Positions 25,589 through 33,709 of a DNA stretch of 64,000 bases are shown piece after piece; within the stretch, counting starts at the first letter, position 1; the number at the start of each line of letters is the position of its first letter. Origin of the DNA: Amycolatopsis regifaucium (GTDB lineage: Bacteria; Actinomycetota; Actinomycetes; Mycobacteriales; Pseudonocardiaceae); contig NZ_LQCI01000012.1 of assembly GCF_001613935.1 (NCBI RefSeq), positions 186,001-250,000 of the forward strand, written 5' to 3'. The notes under the pieces were generated by a model. The model saw only the letters and a list, made by a program, of their open reading frames with translations, ran no database searches and had not been told where the DNA came from. Both the position numbers and the translations under genes were made by a program.

Positions 25589-25765
25589 TTGCAGCTCTCG
25601 CTCATCCTCGGCGTGGTCGCGTTGATCTTCCTGGTGGCCACCGTGCTGGTGGTGCTGGAAGACCGGCGGGCCGCGCGGCGCGCGGCCCAGCGGCGGCAGG
25701 CGAGACTAGCGAGCCTGGGCGAGGTCGATCCGCTCGCGGCGCAGCGGCTGCATCTCGACCGTTGA
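25589..25765 (+). CDS. 58-residue single-span membrane protein
   Basis: TTG start with AGGAGGGG 4 bases upstream. The product begins LQLSLILGVVALIFLVATVL (one membrane helix, ~3-22), continues VVLEDRRAARRAAQRRQARL (very basic cytoplasmic stretch) and ends [16 protein letters not shown]. Codon use is typical of its neighbours. The last 60 bases overlap the 3' end of the convergent VanZ gene, so both sequences are constrained there. Family unknown; too small for most gene finders. Confidence 0.6.
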   Translation: MQLSLILGVVALIFLVATVLVVLEDRRAARRAAQRRQARLASLGEVDPLAAQRLHLDR

Positions 25766-26353
25766 CGGCACGGGCTTCCGCACGAGGCTGAGCAGCAGGG
25801 CGCCGGCGATCCAGCCGAGCATCGCGCCGCCGGTGTTGTCGAGCAGGTCGTCGACGTCGAAGATCCGGTAGACGTAGGGCGCGGTGCCGAAGTTCGCGGT
25901 CAGCTGGGTCGTCTCGATCAGCAGCGAGGCGGTGAAGCCGATCAGCGTGGTGCCGATCAGGCCGCGCTTCCACAGCGTCCTGGCGAAGAAGCCGAGCGGG
26001 ACGAACAGCAGCACGTTCATGGTGGCCTGCTGGAAGGTCTGGGTGGTGAACCAGTCGGCGGCAGGCAGCCCGTGCTTGAGCAGTTCGGTGTGGATGTCGG
26101 CGACCCATTGGAACGGGTGCAGCTGGACGGTCTGGCTCAGCCGTCCGGCGCCGGGTCCGGGCAGCGGCAGGAAGGTCACCGCCAGGGTCATCGTCGCGTA
26201 GAGCAGCACGGCGGCCATGGTCAGGACGGGACGAAGACGCACCCGGCCGTGCTTGGCGTGCAGGATGATCAGCTGCGGGATCAGCAGCGTCGCCCACAGC
26301 GCGAAGAAGCCGATCAAGCCGTACTGCAGGGCGGTGACCTGTGCGTTCGTCAT
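25706..26353 (-). CDS. VanZ-like membrane protein
   Basis: 215 residues, five membrane segments. VanZ signature: TLAVTFLPLPGPG, PFQWVADIHTEL, QQATMNVLLFVPLGFFARTLW, LLIETTQLTANFGTAPYVYRIFDVDDLLDNTGGAMLGW. The NVLLFVPLG and FDVDDLxxNTxGxxxG blocks are diagnostic. VanZ of enterococci gives low teicoplanin resistance; the general role is unclear. Its 3' end overlaps the 25589 gene on the other strand. Confidence 0.9.
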   Translation of the reverse strand: MTNAQVTALQYGLIGFFALWATLLIPQLIILHAKHGRVRLRPVLTMAAVLLYATMTLAVTFLPLPGPGAGRLSQTVQLHPFQWVADIHTELLKHGLPAADWFTTQTFQQATMNVLLFVPLGFFARTLWKRGLIGTTLIGFTASLLIETTQLTANFGTAPYVYRIFDVDDLLDNTGGAMLGWIAGALLLSLVRKPVPSTVEMQPLRRERIDLAQAR

Positions 26354-26503
26354 GACATCGACGTTATGGATCTCGGGTGGTCCGCCACTTCGGTCGAAGG
26401 GTCGCGGTGGACGGGGCCGGATCGGCCGAGTGGCCGACCTCGATCTTGGCCGATCGGCGATATTCGCTCCCCGCCACGGCGACGGCCGTGGGATTCTGCC
26501 CGG

Positions 26504-26992
26504 ATGCTGCTCGTTCGTCGGCTGGTCGCCGGAGACCTCGACATCTTCCGGGAGATCCGCCTGCGTGCCCTCATGGACACCCCCGAGAACTACGGCTCGA
26601 TCGCCGAGGCCGAACGGGCGCAGTCCGACGAAGAGTGGCTCGCGAGGCTCGCCGGGGACGCCTGGTTCGCCGCCTTCGACGACGGTCGCCCGGTCGGCCT
26701 GGTCGCCGGGCGGGCACGCGACGGAAGCTGGATCCTCTATTCGATGTGGGTCGCGCCCGAAGCACGAGGCCGAGGTCTTGGCACGAAGCTGATGGGCGAG
26801 GTGCGGTCGGCCGCCGAGGCCGACGGCGCGCGTGAGGTGTGGCTGCACGTCGCGGAGGACAACGACCGCGCGCGGCGGCTGTATTTGAAACTCGGGTTCA
26901 TCGCGTCCGGGGACCTGGAGCCGATGCCGAACGACGTCACGCGGCGGCGGGAACGGCTTTATTCACCTGTTACCGGAGGTAGCGGTAAATAG
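26504..26992 (+). CDS. GNAT-family N-acetyltransferase
   Basis: 162 residues. Acetyl-CoA-binding motif A is seen as MWVAPEARGRGLGTKLMGEV (R-x-x-G-x-G/A as RGRGLG), followed by motif B AEDNDRARRLYLKLGF. Substrate unknown. ATG 26504. The gap to VanZ (26354-26503) contains GCCGATCGGC (26449-26458), a possible shared operator. Confidence 0.88.
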   Translation: MLLVRRLVAGDLDIFREIRLRALMDTPENYGSIAEAERAQSDEEWLARLAGDAWFAAFDDGRPVGLVAGRARDGSWILYSMWVAPEARGRGLGTKLMGEVRSAAEADGAREVWLHVAEDNDRARRLYLKLGFIASGDLEPMPNDVTRRRERLYSPVTGGSGK

Positions 26993-27124
26993 CTTCAACC
27001 GGTTTCCGGCCGATGTGACGTTTACCTATCGTCCTGCTTTCGCCTCTGGTGATCGTCAAGTTCGCACGGCAAACTCCTCCGCCGTGCGCCCGTTGGGGAC
27101 TCGGGGCGCGAATCGGAGGAAAGA

Positions 27125-28810
27125 ATGAAGCTCTCTACCCGCCTGGCCGTGCTCGCGGGTGCCACGCTGACCGCGCTGGCCACCGTCGCCGCGCCCGCGT
27201 CCGCCGCGTCGGCGACCACCGACGTCCGGATCATCACGTTCAACGACCTGCACGGCAACCTCGAACCGCCGTCCGGTTCGAGTGGCCGCGTCACGCTGCC
27301 CGGCGGTGCGACGGTCAACGCCGGCGGGGCCGCCTACCTCGCGACGCACCTGAAGCGCCTTCGCGGCGAGGTGCCCAACTCCGTCGTGCTTTCGGCCGGT
27401 GACAGCATCGGCGCGTCGCCGGTGATCTCGGCGCTGTTCCACGACGAGCCGACCGTCGAACTGCTGAACCTGCTGGGTGTCGAGGCTTCCGTGGTGGGCA
27501 ACCACGAATTCGACGAGGGCCTCAAGGAACTCCGCCGGATGCAGCACGGCGGGTGTCATCCCACCGACGGCTGCCAGTTCCGGAAGTCCTTCAAGGGCGC
27601 GAACTTCCCGTTCCTCGGGGCCAATGTGTACTACGAGAACGGCCTCCCGGCGTTGCTGCCGTTCAGCATCGAGTTCTCCGGCGGTGTCCCGATCGGTGTC
27701 ATCGGCGCGACGCTGAAGGATCTGCCGCAGGTCGTCACCCCGGAGGCGATCAAGGGTCTCAAGTTCGGTGAAGAGGTCGAGGCGATCGACCGCACCGCGA
27801 AGCTGCTCTACCTCTTCGGCGTCAAGGCTCAGGTCGTCCTGCTGCACCAGGGCGACAACTCCGAGACCGCCGGTCCGGACGAATGCAAGGTCAAGCCGGG
27901 CGCCGCGACCGAGATCGCGCGGCGGGTGTCGTCCAAAGTGGACGCGATCTTCACCGGGCACAGCCACCAGCAGTACAACTGCTCGATCAACGACCCCGAC
28001 GGCAAGCCGCGTCCGGTGATCCAGGGTGCGTCCTTCGGTCGTCTGCTGTCGGTCGTCGACCTGAAGATCGACCGCCGGACCCGCGACGTCGTGCGCGGGG
28101 AGACCAAGGCGCACAACGAGATCGTCACCCGCGACGGCACGCCGGACCCCGACGTGCAGAAGCTGATCGACGAGGCCAAGACCAAGGCGGCGCCGATCGC
28201 GAACAAGGCCGTCGGCACCATCACCGCGGATCTGGTCGCCAAGGGCGCGCCCTCCGGCGAGTCCACGCTCGGCGACGTCATCGCGGACGCCCAGCTCGAA
28301 GCCACGCGGTCGAACGGCGCGCAGATCGCCATGACGAACCCGGGCGGCATCCGCACGGACTTCACCTACGCGTCCTCGCCCGCCGGTGAAGGCGACGGCG
28401 TCGTCACCTACGGCGAGGCGTTCGCCGTGCAGCCGTTCGCGAACATCATGCAGACGATCACGCTCACCGGAGCGAACCTGAAGAGCGTCCTCGAACAGCA
28501 GTGGCAGGCGAACGGCGTCGTGCGGATCCTGCAGATCTCGAAGTCGCTGAAGTACTCGTACTCGGCGTCCGCGCCCGTCGGCGCGCGCGTCTCGAACCTG
28601 ACGCTCGACGGCACGCCGATCGACCCCGCGGCGTCATACCGCGTCTCGGTGAACAACTTCCTCGCCGCCGGCGGGGACGGCTTCACCGAGTTCACCAAGG
28701 GGACCGGGCTTTCGGGTGGTCCGGTGGACCTGGACGCGCTCATCGCGTACTTCGCGGCGCACCCGGGCATCGCCCCGCCCGCCGCGGACCGGATCACCGT
28801 CCTGCCGTAA
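27125..28810 (+). CDS. Secreted 5'-nucleotidase / 2',3'-cyclic phosphodiesterase (UshA type)
   Basis: 561 residues with a Sec signal (RLAVLAGATLTALATVAAPASA) and no sortase or lipid anchor. N-terminal metallophosphatase: FNDLHGNLEP, LSAGDSIGASP, VVGNHEFDEG and TGHSHQQYN give the dimetal ligands. C-terminal 5'-nucleotidase domain: TNPGGIRTDF, GDGVVTYGEAFAVQPFAN and NNFLAAGGDGFTEF (substrate-base pocket). It releases phosphate from nucleotides outside the cell. GGAGGAAAG-type ribosome site before ATG 27125. The nested palindrome at 28824 follows. Confidence 0.93.
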   Translation: MKLSTRLAVLAGATLTALATVAAPASAASATTDVRIITFNDLHGNLEPPSGSSGRVTLPGGATVNAGGAAYLATHLKRLRGEVPNSVVLSAGDSIGASPVISALFHDEPTVELLNLLGVEASVVGNHEFDEGLKELRRMQHGGCHPTDGCQFRKSFKGANFPFLGANVYYENGLPALLPFSIEFSGGVPIGVIGATLKDLPQVVTPEAIKGLKFGEEVEAIDRTAKLLYLFGVKAQVVLLHQGDNSETAGPDECKVKPGAATEIARRVSSKVDAIFTGHSHQQYNCSINDPDGKPRPVIQGASFGRLLSVVDLKIDRRTRDVVRGETKAHNEIVTRDGTPDPDVQKLIDEAKTKAAPIANKAVGTITADLVAKGAPSGESTLGDVIADAQLEATRSNGAQIAMTNPGGIRTDFTYASSPAGEGDGVVTYGEAFAVQPFANIMQTITLTGANLKSVLEQQWQANGVVRILQISKSLKYSYSASAPVGARVSNLTLDGTPIDPAASYRVSVNNFLAAGGDGFTEFTKGTGLSGGPVDLDALIAYFAAHPGIAPPAADRITVLP

Positions 28811-28823
28811 CCCTCCCGCGAGT

Positions 28824-28876
28824 GCCATGAAAGGTCCTTTCCTTGCAAATTTCGCCAGGAAAGGACCTTTCCTGGC
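28824..28876. repeat. Nested palindrome after the 5'-nucleotidase
   Basis: Arms 28824-28843 (GCCATGAAAGGTCCTTTCCT) and 28857-28876 with one mismatch; each arm holds the self-complementary AAAGGTCCTTT. 13-base loop TGCAAATTTCGCC. Same family as 5043, 40675 and 57830. Probable terminator without U-tract. Confidence 0.82.
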
Positions 28877-28924
28877 GTCCGATGCGGACATTCGGAGGTG
28901 GTTTTGTCAGTGACCCAGGGCACA

Positions 28925-29272
28925 ATGGCCGCCATGACGACCTGGGAAGAAGTCGTGGCGCTGGCGGGCAGGCTGCCGGAGGTCGAGGAGTCGACGTCGT
29001 ATCGCACGCCGTCGCTCAAGGTCGCGGGCAAGAGCTTCGCCCGGCTCCGCACCGAGGCCGAGGGCGGACTGATGTTGCTGTGCGAGCACGCGGAGAAGGA
29101 GGCACTGCTGGCCACCGGCGACCCCGCCTACTTCACCACCTCGCATTACGACGGCTACGGCGCGATCCTCGTCGACCTGGAGAAGGTCGACGAAGCACAG
29201 CTACGTGAACTCATCGAGGAGGCCTGGCGGATGAAGGCACCCGCCAGGCTCACGAAAGGACTGGACGACTAG
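28925..29272 (+). CDS. MmcQ/YjbR-family protein
   Basis: 115 residues (112 if the second ATG at 28934 is used, which matches the usual family start TTWEEVVALAGRLPEVEE). Motifs: STSYRTPSLKVAGKSFARL and ALLATGDPAYFTTSHYDGYG, then a C-terminal helix WRMKAPARLTKGL. The fold resembles a DNA-binding wing but no function is established. Its TAG stop shares bases with the TAG stop of the convergent acetyltransferase. Confidence 0.85.
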   Translation: MAAMTTWEEVVALAGRLPEVEESTSYRTPSLKVAGKSFARLRTEAEGGLMLLCEHAEKEALLATGDPAYFTTSHYDGYGAILVDLEKVDEAQLRELIEEAWRMKAPARLTKGLDD

Positions 29273-29796
29273 CGGAGTTCCCCTTCGAGCAGGCTCATCA
29301 GGTACTCGTCGTGCCACTGGCCGTCCGGGCCGCGGAACGACTGCCGATGCCTGCCGTCCACCTGGAACCCGAGTTTCTTGTAGACGTGGATCGCGGCCTC
29401 GTTGTCGACGACGACCCACAGCGCGATCATGTGCAGTCGCATCATGTCGAAGCCGTAGCGGCAGAGCGTGCGCATGGCGTCGGTGCCGTAGCCGCCGCCC
29501 CAGTGGTCCGTCTCGCCGAGATAGATGTCGAGTTCGGCGCGCCCCTGTTCCGGCGTGGCGTCGCGCAACCTGCAGGTGCCGATCAACGTACCGACGGCGA
29601 GGCTCTCGATGGCGAAGTCCGCCAATTCGTAGCTGTTGGGCTTCCGTTCGGCGAAGCGCTCGCGGATCTGGGCGAGCGATTCCGGATGGTCCGCGACAAG
29701 CCAGCGATTGACTTCCGGGTCGTTGTGCCAGCGCCAGAACGTGTCGGCGTCTTCGGGCTCCAGTGGCCGCAAGCGGGTCAGTTCACCGGTCAGCAT
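29269..29796 (-). CDS. GNAT-family N-acetyltransferase (RimJ/RimL-like)
   Basis: 175 residues, of the type that acetylates protein N-termini or small amines. LTRLRPLEPEDADTFWRW at the start, acetyl-CoA loop WGGGYGTDAMRTLCRYGFD, and NEAAIHVYKKLGFQVDGRHR. ATG 29796 fits the family start; the frame is open for another 21 codons upstream without likeness. Substrate unknown. Confidence 0.87.
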   Translation of the reverse strand: MLTGELTRLRPLEPEDADTFWRWHNDPEVNRWLVADHPESLAQIRERFAERKPNSYELADFAIESLAVGTLIGTCRLRDATPEQGRAELDIYLGETDHWGGGYGTDAMRTLCRYGFDMMRLHMIALWVVVDNEAAIHVYKKLGFQVDGRHRQSFRGPDGQWHDEYLMSLLEGELR

Positions 29797-29947
29797 CGTC
29801 CCATCCCAAGATCGGTATCGGACCTTCGAGATTATTGGGCGACGCCCTCGAGTGACCACCGCTCAACGCGTTGTCTTGGCGGCGTTCGATAAGCGATTGA
29901 TCACGTTTCACCTGGTGAGGTTGCCCGAGAGCTAGGGTCCGGGGCGT

Positions 29948-30349
29948 ATGAAGGTCCACCAGTACTGCTACTTCGCGTTGAAGAGCGAAACCGTGTCCGC
30001 CGTGGAGATCACGGCGCGGCTCGGCATGCAGCCCGACGAGGTCCTGGTACTGGGTTCACGGTCGGCCGAACACCGATTGCCGCGTATGCACGCCTGGAAG
30101 GTGGCGCATCGGGGATCGGAACCGGTCGACGACCAGATCGAGAGCGTGATCGGCAGGCTCGCCCCGGTTCGCCCGGGAATCCGGGCACTGGTGGACGAAG
30201 GGGCGAGCGCCGTACTGCAAGTAGTCCGCTACTTCCATCACCGCGACGGCGGGGAGGAGTTCGGCTGGCATCTCTCGCCCGCCGTGATCGCGTTCCTCAC
30301 CGAAGCCGCGGCCGCGCTCGACGTCGACGAATACGATCTCAGCGAATGA
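29948..30349 (+). CDS. DUF4279 protein
   Basis: 133 residues matching the DUF4279 outline: HQYCYFALKSETVSAVEITARLGMQPDEV, then HAWKVAHRG and FGWHLSPAVIAFLTEAAAALDVDEY at the end. Members occur singly or next to toxin genes and some are treated as possible immunity proteins; nothing is proven. ATG 29948; no strong ribosome site. It is followed by a two-domain immunity-like gene in the same direction. Confidence 0.75.
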   Translation: MKVHQYCYFALKSETVSAVEITARLGMQPDEVLVLGSRSAEHRLPRMHAWKVAHRGSEPVDDQIESVIGRLAPVRPGIRALVDEGASAVLQVVRYFHHRDGGEEFGWHLSPAVIAFLTEAAAALDVDEYDLSE

Positions 30350-30476
30350 GCCGACCGGCGACCGAAACCGTGGCGGAGGGCTGTCGCCGCTACTTCCGCT
30401 GAGCCGGTGCGCGGCGGGAACACCGGAGATGGTGGGATGGTGCCCCACAGCCGGACAACCCCGTTGGGAGCCCAGC

Positions 30477-31130
30477 ATGTCGAGCGAGAACTGGCCGCTG
30501 CGTCAGGATCCGGAGTCGCCGGTCATCATCTCCCGGTCGCTGGTGGAGGATCCGTCGAACCTCGCGTTCGTCGTGCTGGACGACGACGGCGACTGGTTCA
30601 TCAGCGACGGCAACGAGTTCTCCGAAGACATGGACCTCAACCGCGACGCGTTCGGCTCGCTGCCCCTGCGGGAAGCCCTGGACCTCATCCCCGAGATCGC
30701 CGCGCTCGCCGAGCTCCCCACCGGCATGGCCGCCGACTGGGATCCGGAGCGGCGCGCGTGGCTGCTCAGTTCGGTCGCGGACTCCGATGACGACGAAGAA
30801 GACCTCTTGGTGCGCGCCGCTCGGCTGGCCGCGTGGACGCACCCGGGCTCGCCGCTGGAAGAAGTGCAGGTGAGCGCGGAACTCGCCGAAATCTCCACCG
30901 ACCCCGCCTCCCCGGCCCGCGCCGTGCGCCAGGTCGTCCGCGAGGCCGACGGCACCTGGCTGTTCGTCGGCTTCCAGGTGCCGGAGAACGAGGACTTCGA
31001 GGTCGAAGCCCTGGAGATGGAGCACGCCGTCACGCTTTACCCGGATGTCGCGCTGGTGCTGAGCGCCGCACCCGGCCAGGTGTACGACCGCGCCGGCGCC
31101 GACGCCCCGTGGGAACTCGTCGAAGGCTGA
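30477..31130 (+). CDS. Internally duplicated protein, DUF2185/Imm33-like halves
   Basis: 217 residues with two related halves. Half one: FVVLDDDGDWFISDG...REALDLIPEIAALAELPTG...WDPERRAWLL. Half two: QVVREADGTWLFVG...EMEHAVTLYPDVALVLSAAPG...DAPWELVEG. Each is a V-V-x-D-D/A-D-G-x-W strand followed by a helix ending in LP/AP-x-G and a closing W-x-L. This outline resembles DUF2185 (Imm33) proteins. A very acidic linker lies between. Function unknown. GGGAG before ATG 30477; the 48 bases upstream are open but unlike the domain. Confidence 0.7.
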   Translation: MSSENWPLRQDPESPVIISRSLVEDPSNLAFVVLDDDGDWFISDGNEFSEDMDLNRDAFGSLPLREALDLIPEIAALAELPTGMAADWDPERRAWLLSSVADSDDDEEDLLVRAARLAAWTHPGSPLEEVQVSAELAEISTDPASPARAVRQVVREADGTWLFVGFQVPENEDFEVEALEMEHAVTLYPDVALVLSAAPGQVYDRAGADAPWELVEG

Positions 31131-31133
31131 CCC

Positions 31134-31622
31134 TCAGCCGAAGTCGCAGTACATGACGTGCAACCCGATGCGCCCCAGCGTCGGGTGCTCGAACGCGCCC
31201 GGCACCGTCCCGACGATCTTGAACCCGAGCCGTTCGTAGACCCGGATCCCGGCGGCGTTCGATTCGGCGACCGCGTTGAACTGCATCCCCGCGAAACCCT
31301 GTTCCCGGGCCCACGCAAGCACATGTGCGCACAACGCACTGCCGACGCCCCTGCCGCGAACGTCCTTGTCCACCATGAAACTGGCCGTCGACACATGCGA
31401 CCCCGGCCCGTCGCGATTCGGACCCATCTTCGCCGTACCGAGCACCCGGCCGTCCTCGACGGCGACCACCGTCCGGCTCGGCGGCGTCCCGATCCAAGTA
31501 CCGCGCGCGGCTTCCTCGGAGAGGTTCGGGTCGTAGGTGTAGGTGTCCGCCGCACGCACGACCTCGCGCACGATCGGCCACACCTGCCGCCAGTCGTCGT
31601 CCGTGAACTCCCGGATCTCCAT
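31134..31622 (-). CDS. GNAT-family N-acetyltransferase
   Basis: 162 residues. MEIREFTDDDWRQVWPIVRE start, ASFMVDKDVRGRGVGSALCAHV (acetyl-CoA loop RGRGVG) and ESNAAGIRVYERLGFKIVGTVPGAF are typical of the phosphinothricin/amine acetyltransferase branch. ATG 31622 preferred over GTG 31631. Convergent with the 30477 gene 3 bases away; both stops lie in a GGCTGA-CCC-TCAGCC hairpin (31125-31139). Confidence 0.87.
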   Translation of the reverse strand: MEIREFTDDDWRQVWPIVREVVRAADTYTYDPNLSEEAARGTWIGTPPSRTVVAVEDGRVLGTAKMGPNRDGPGSHVSTASFMVDKDVRGRGVGSALCAHVLAWAREQGFAGMQFNAVAESNAAGIRVYERLGFKIVGTVPGAFEHPTLGRIGLHVMYCDFG

Positions 31623-31649
31623 GTCCCGCACCGTAACAACGCCCGGAAA

Positions 31650-32282
31650 TCAATAACCGGCCCGGCGGTTCCGGAACCACCGCCAGGCGAAGCCGGAACC
31701 CAAGAGCAGCCCCGTGCCCGCCAAACCCGCGCCGATCCGGATTTCCGTCGTGCCGGATTCCCGCTCGGCCCGCGTTCCCGGCGGCAATCCGGCCGCGATC
31801 TCGTCGACCCTGAGCTGGACCGCGCGGTGATCGAAGACGCTCAGCTCACCGTCTCGCGCCAACGTGGCCAGCCAGTCGCGAACTTCGTTGTTCTGCTCAC
31901 GGGAGAAACCGGGGAATTCGATCGAAGCCATCGAGATCATCCCGGGCCCCATGCACCTCAGCGGCTCACCGGTGGACGCGTCGAGATACTGCCCTTTTCG
32001 CTCGCATTCGTCACCCGGCTTGGCGAAAACGACGGTGTACGGCCCCGGCTCGCTACCCGTGTTCAGGCCGACAACGAGGAAGATCCCGCCGAACAGCAAG
32101 AGCGGAAGGACCAGCGACCCCGCGAGCACGGTCAGCAAAGCGACCGCTGTGCTGTCACCCGGCATTCTTGGCACGGCGCGGAACGTAACAGGGGGCGGTA
32201 CAGAAACCCGCGAGACCGATACAGGAGCAGCCTGCACCGCCGGAGGCAGCGAAAGCGAAAGCCCCAGGTCCTCAGTGGACAT
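31650..32282 (-). CDS. Membrane protein of unknown function, two spans
   Basis: 210 residues as an open frame. One membrane segment near VALLTVLAGSLVLPLLLFGGIFLVV (~45-72), an extracytoplasmic part with two Cys (DECERKG, PLRCMGPG), and a second span near the C-terminus (IGAGLAGTGLLLGSGFAW) followed by RNRRAGY. I do not recognise a family. The start is doubtful: ATG 32282 lies in the loop of the tRNA terminator hairpin; GTG 32174 or ATG 32165 would give ~171-174 residues and keep both spans. Confidence 0.65.
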   Translation of the reverse strand: MSTEDLGLSLSLPPAVQAAPVSVSRVSVPPPVTFRAVPRMPGDSTAVALLTVLAGSLVLPLLLFGGIFLVVGLNTGSEPGPYTVVFAKPGDECERKGQYLDASTGEPLRCMGPGMISMASIEFPGFSREQNNEVRDWLATLARDGELSVFDHRAVQLRVDEIAAGLPPGTRAERESGTTEIRIGAGLAGTGLLLGSGFAWRWFRNRRAGY

Positions 32283-32303
32283 CCACTGACCTGGGGCTTT
32301 CGC
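32255..32303 (-). terminator. Terminator hairpin downstream of tRNA-Gly
   Basis: Outer arms GCGAAAGCCCCAGGTC (32255-32270) and complement (32288-32303), inner arms AGTGGA/TCCACT, with a 3-base bulge. It starts 6 bases past the tRNA 3' end on the minus strand. Very stable; no T-run. Confidence 0.82.
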
Positions 32304-32308
32304 AGGAG

Positions 32309-32379
32309 AGCGGATGACGGGAATCGAACCCGCGTATTCAGCTTGGGAAGCTGATGTTCTACCATTGAACTACATCCGC
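32309..32379 (-). tRNA. tRNA-Gly (anticodon CCC)
   Basis: 71 bases, full cloverleaf. Acceptor GCGGATG pairs with CATCCGC, D-arm around GTTCAATGGTAGAAC, anticodon stem CAGCT/AGCTG with loop TTCCCAA giving anticodon CCC, and T-arm CGGGTTCGATTCCCG. Discriminator T; CCA is not encoded. It reads GGG codons. A terminator hairpin follows. Confidence 0.96.
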
Positions 32380-32390
32380 AGTGCTCGGCC

Positions 32391-32421
32391 AGCATACATG
32401 GTCCGGATCTCCCCTTGCCAA
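32391..32421 (-). promoter_or_regulatory. Possible promoter of tRNA-Gly
   Basis: On the minus strand TTGGCA (32421-32416), 19 bases, then TATGCT (32396-32391), 11 bases before the tRNA. The spacer is a little long, so this is tentative. Confidence 0.35.
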
Positions 32422-32455
32422 GCCCCACCCCGTCTTGACGTCGCCGCCATCAAGT

Positions 32456-32471
32456 GACAACACTTGTTGTC
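32456..32471. promoter_or_regulatory. Operator-like palindrome before the DUF2236 gene
   Basis: GACAACA-CT-TGTTGTC, a perfect 7-2-7 inverted repeat, 19 bases before the start codon and overlapping a second palindrome CAAGTG-ACAA-CACTTG (32451-32466). TTGACG at 32435-32440 could be its -35. This is a typical TetR-type operator position; no TetR gene is adjacent. Confidence 0.55.
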
Positions 32472-32490
32472 TACGTCGGAGGTGAGCCGG

Positions 32491-33696
32491 ATGGACGAGA
32501 GGCTGCCCGACCCCGAGCTGTTCCGCCAAGGCGGGTTCCGGGTCGCGTCGAGGCTGTTCATCGAGGGTGACATCAGGGGTGACGAGCGCCAGGTGGCCCG
32601 GCTGCGGAGGTTCGCGCAGCGGGAGGATCCGGCGGCTGACGTGCTGGTGCCCTTGCTGCGAAAGGGTGCCCAAAGACAGTTCGAACAGGCGCTGCGGCAA
32701 GGCATCGACAGCGTCGAGGATCCGCCGAAGGAGCTTGAAGCCTTCTTCCGCAACGTCGAGGCGACGCCGTACTGGGTCGACCCGGACAGGCTGGACCGTG
32801 GAGCGCGGGCGGTCACGCGCGCCGGGTTGCTCGGTCTCTTTCCGCTGGGTGACGTCTCGTTGATGGGCGGCTACCTCGCTTCGCGTGCCACGAAGTCGCT
32901 TGTCGGCACCGGCGAGATCGAGTACAAGGCGGCGCGGCGGCTCGTCGAGACGGCGACGTGGTGGATCGACGTGACCACGCCGGGCGCGCTTGTGCCGGGC
33001 GGGCGCGGGTACGAGTCCGCGTTGCGGGTGCGGATCGTGCACGCGCATGTCCGCGCGGCCATGAATCGCCGTGAGGACTGGGATTACGCCGCTTGGGACA
33101 AGCCGGTCAATCAGGTCCAGACCGCGGGCACGCTTCTGCTCTTCTCCCTCGTCTACGTCTTCGGCACGCAACTGCTCGGCCTCCGCTACAGCGCCCGCGA
33201 GCGCGCCGACATCCTGCATCTTTGGCGCTACGTCGGCTGGCTGATGGGTGTCGACGAGGAACTCCTGCCCGCGGGCGAGGACGATGCCTGGCGCCTGCTG
33301 TGGCTGCTCGCCACCACCGAGTTCATCCCCGACGACGACTCGAAGCGGCTCGCCGCGGCGCTCATGCGGTCCCATGCCGCGATCGGTGAGGGCCGGGGCG
33401 CGGTGGGCAAGGTCCTGTCGCACGTGTCGGTCGCGGCGCACGGGTCGATCAGCAGACTTCTGCTGGGCAAGACCAACGCCGACTTCCTGGAGCTACCCGA
33501 CGATCCGATCGCGCAGGCGGCCGTGGTCGCGGTGGCGGGCGTCAACTTCGCCGCCGAGACCGTCCGTCGGCTGGTGCCAGGGGCGACAGCGCTTCAGGAA
33601 CGGCTCGGTGCCGCCGGGCGACGCCATTACCTTCGGCAGGTCACCAAGGTGTTCGGACTCGACCCGACCTACGGCAGGCACATGAAGGCAGCTTGA
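32491..33696 (+). CDS. DUF2236 / MpaB-family oxygenase-like protein
   Basis: 401 residues. DUF2236 members include the latex-clearing rubber oxygenase and fungal MpaB, heme- or iron-dependent oxygenases. Visible: [64 protein letters not shown] (conserved RxxHxxVR block with candidate heme-ligand His), [17 protein letters not shown]. No signal peptide. ATG 32491 has GGAGGTGAG 7 bases before. An operator-like palindrome just upstream suggests tight repression. Substrate unknown. Confidence 0.85.
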   Translation: MDERLPDPELFRQGGFRVASRLFIEGDIRGDERQVARLRRFAQREDPAADVLVPLLRKGAQRQFEQALRQGIDSVEDPPKELEAFFRNVEATPYWVDPDRLDRGARAVTRAGLLGLFPLGDVSLMGGYLASRATKSLVGTGEIEYKAARRLVETATWWIDVTTPGALVPGGRGYESALRVRIVHAHVRAAMNRREDWDYAAWDKPVNQVQTAGTLLLFSLVYVFGTQLLGLRYSARERADILHLWRYVGWLMGVDEELLPAGEDDAWRLLWLLATTEFIPDDDSKRLAAALMRSHAAIGEGRGAVGKVLSHVSVAAHGSISRLLLGKTNADFLELPDDPIAQAAVVAVAGVNFAAETVRRLVPGATALQERLGAAGRRHYLRQVTKVFGLDPTYGRHMKAA

Positions 33697-33709
33697 CTAC
33701 GCTGACCGG

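Noticed and set aside
26965-26988. TTACC-N9-GGTAA, similar to the fadE5 operator
   Set aside because: It is inside the end of the acetyltransferase gene and has a different spacing.
26960-27030. Possible PHO box before the 5'-nucleotidase (ATTCACCTGTT, GTTTACCTATC)
   Set aside because: The two half-like sequences are ~55 bases apart rather than adjacent direct repeats; one lies inside the preceding coding region.
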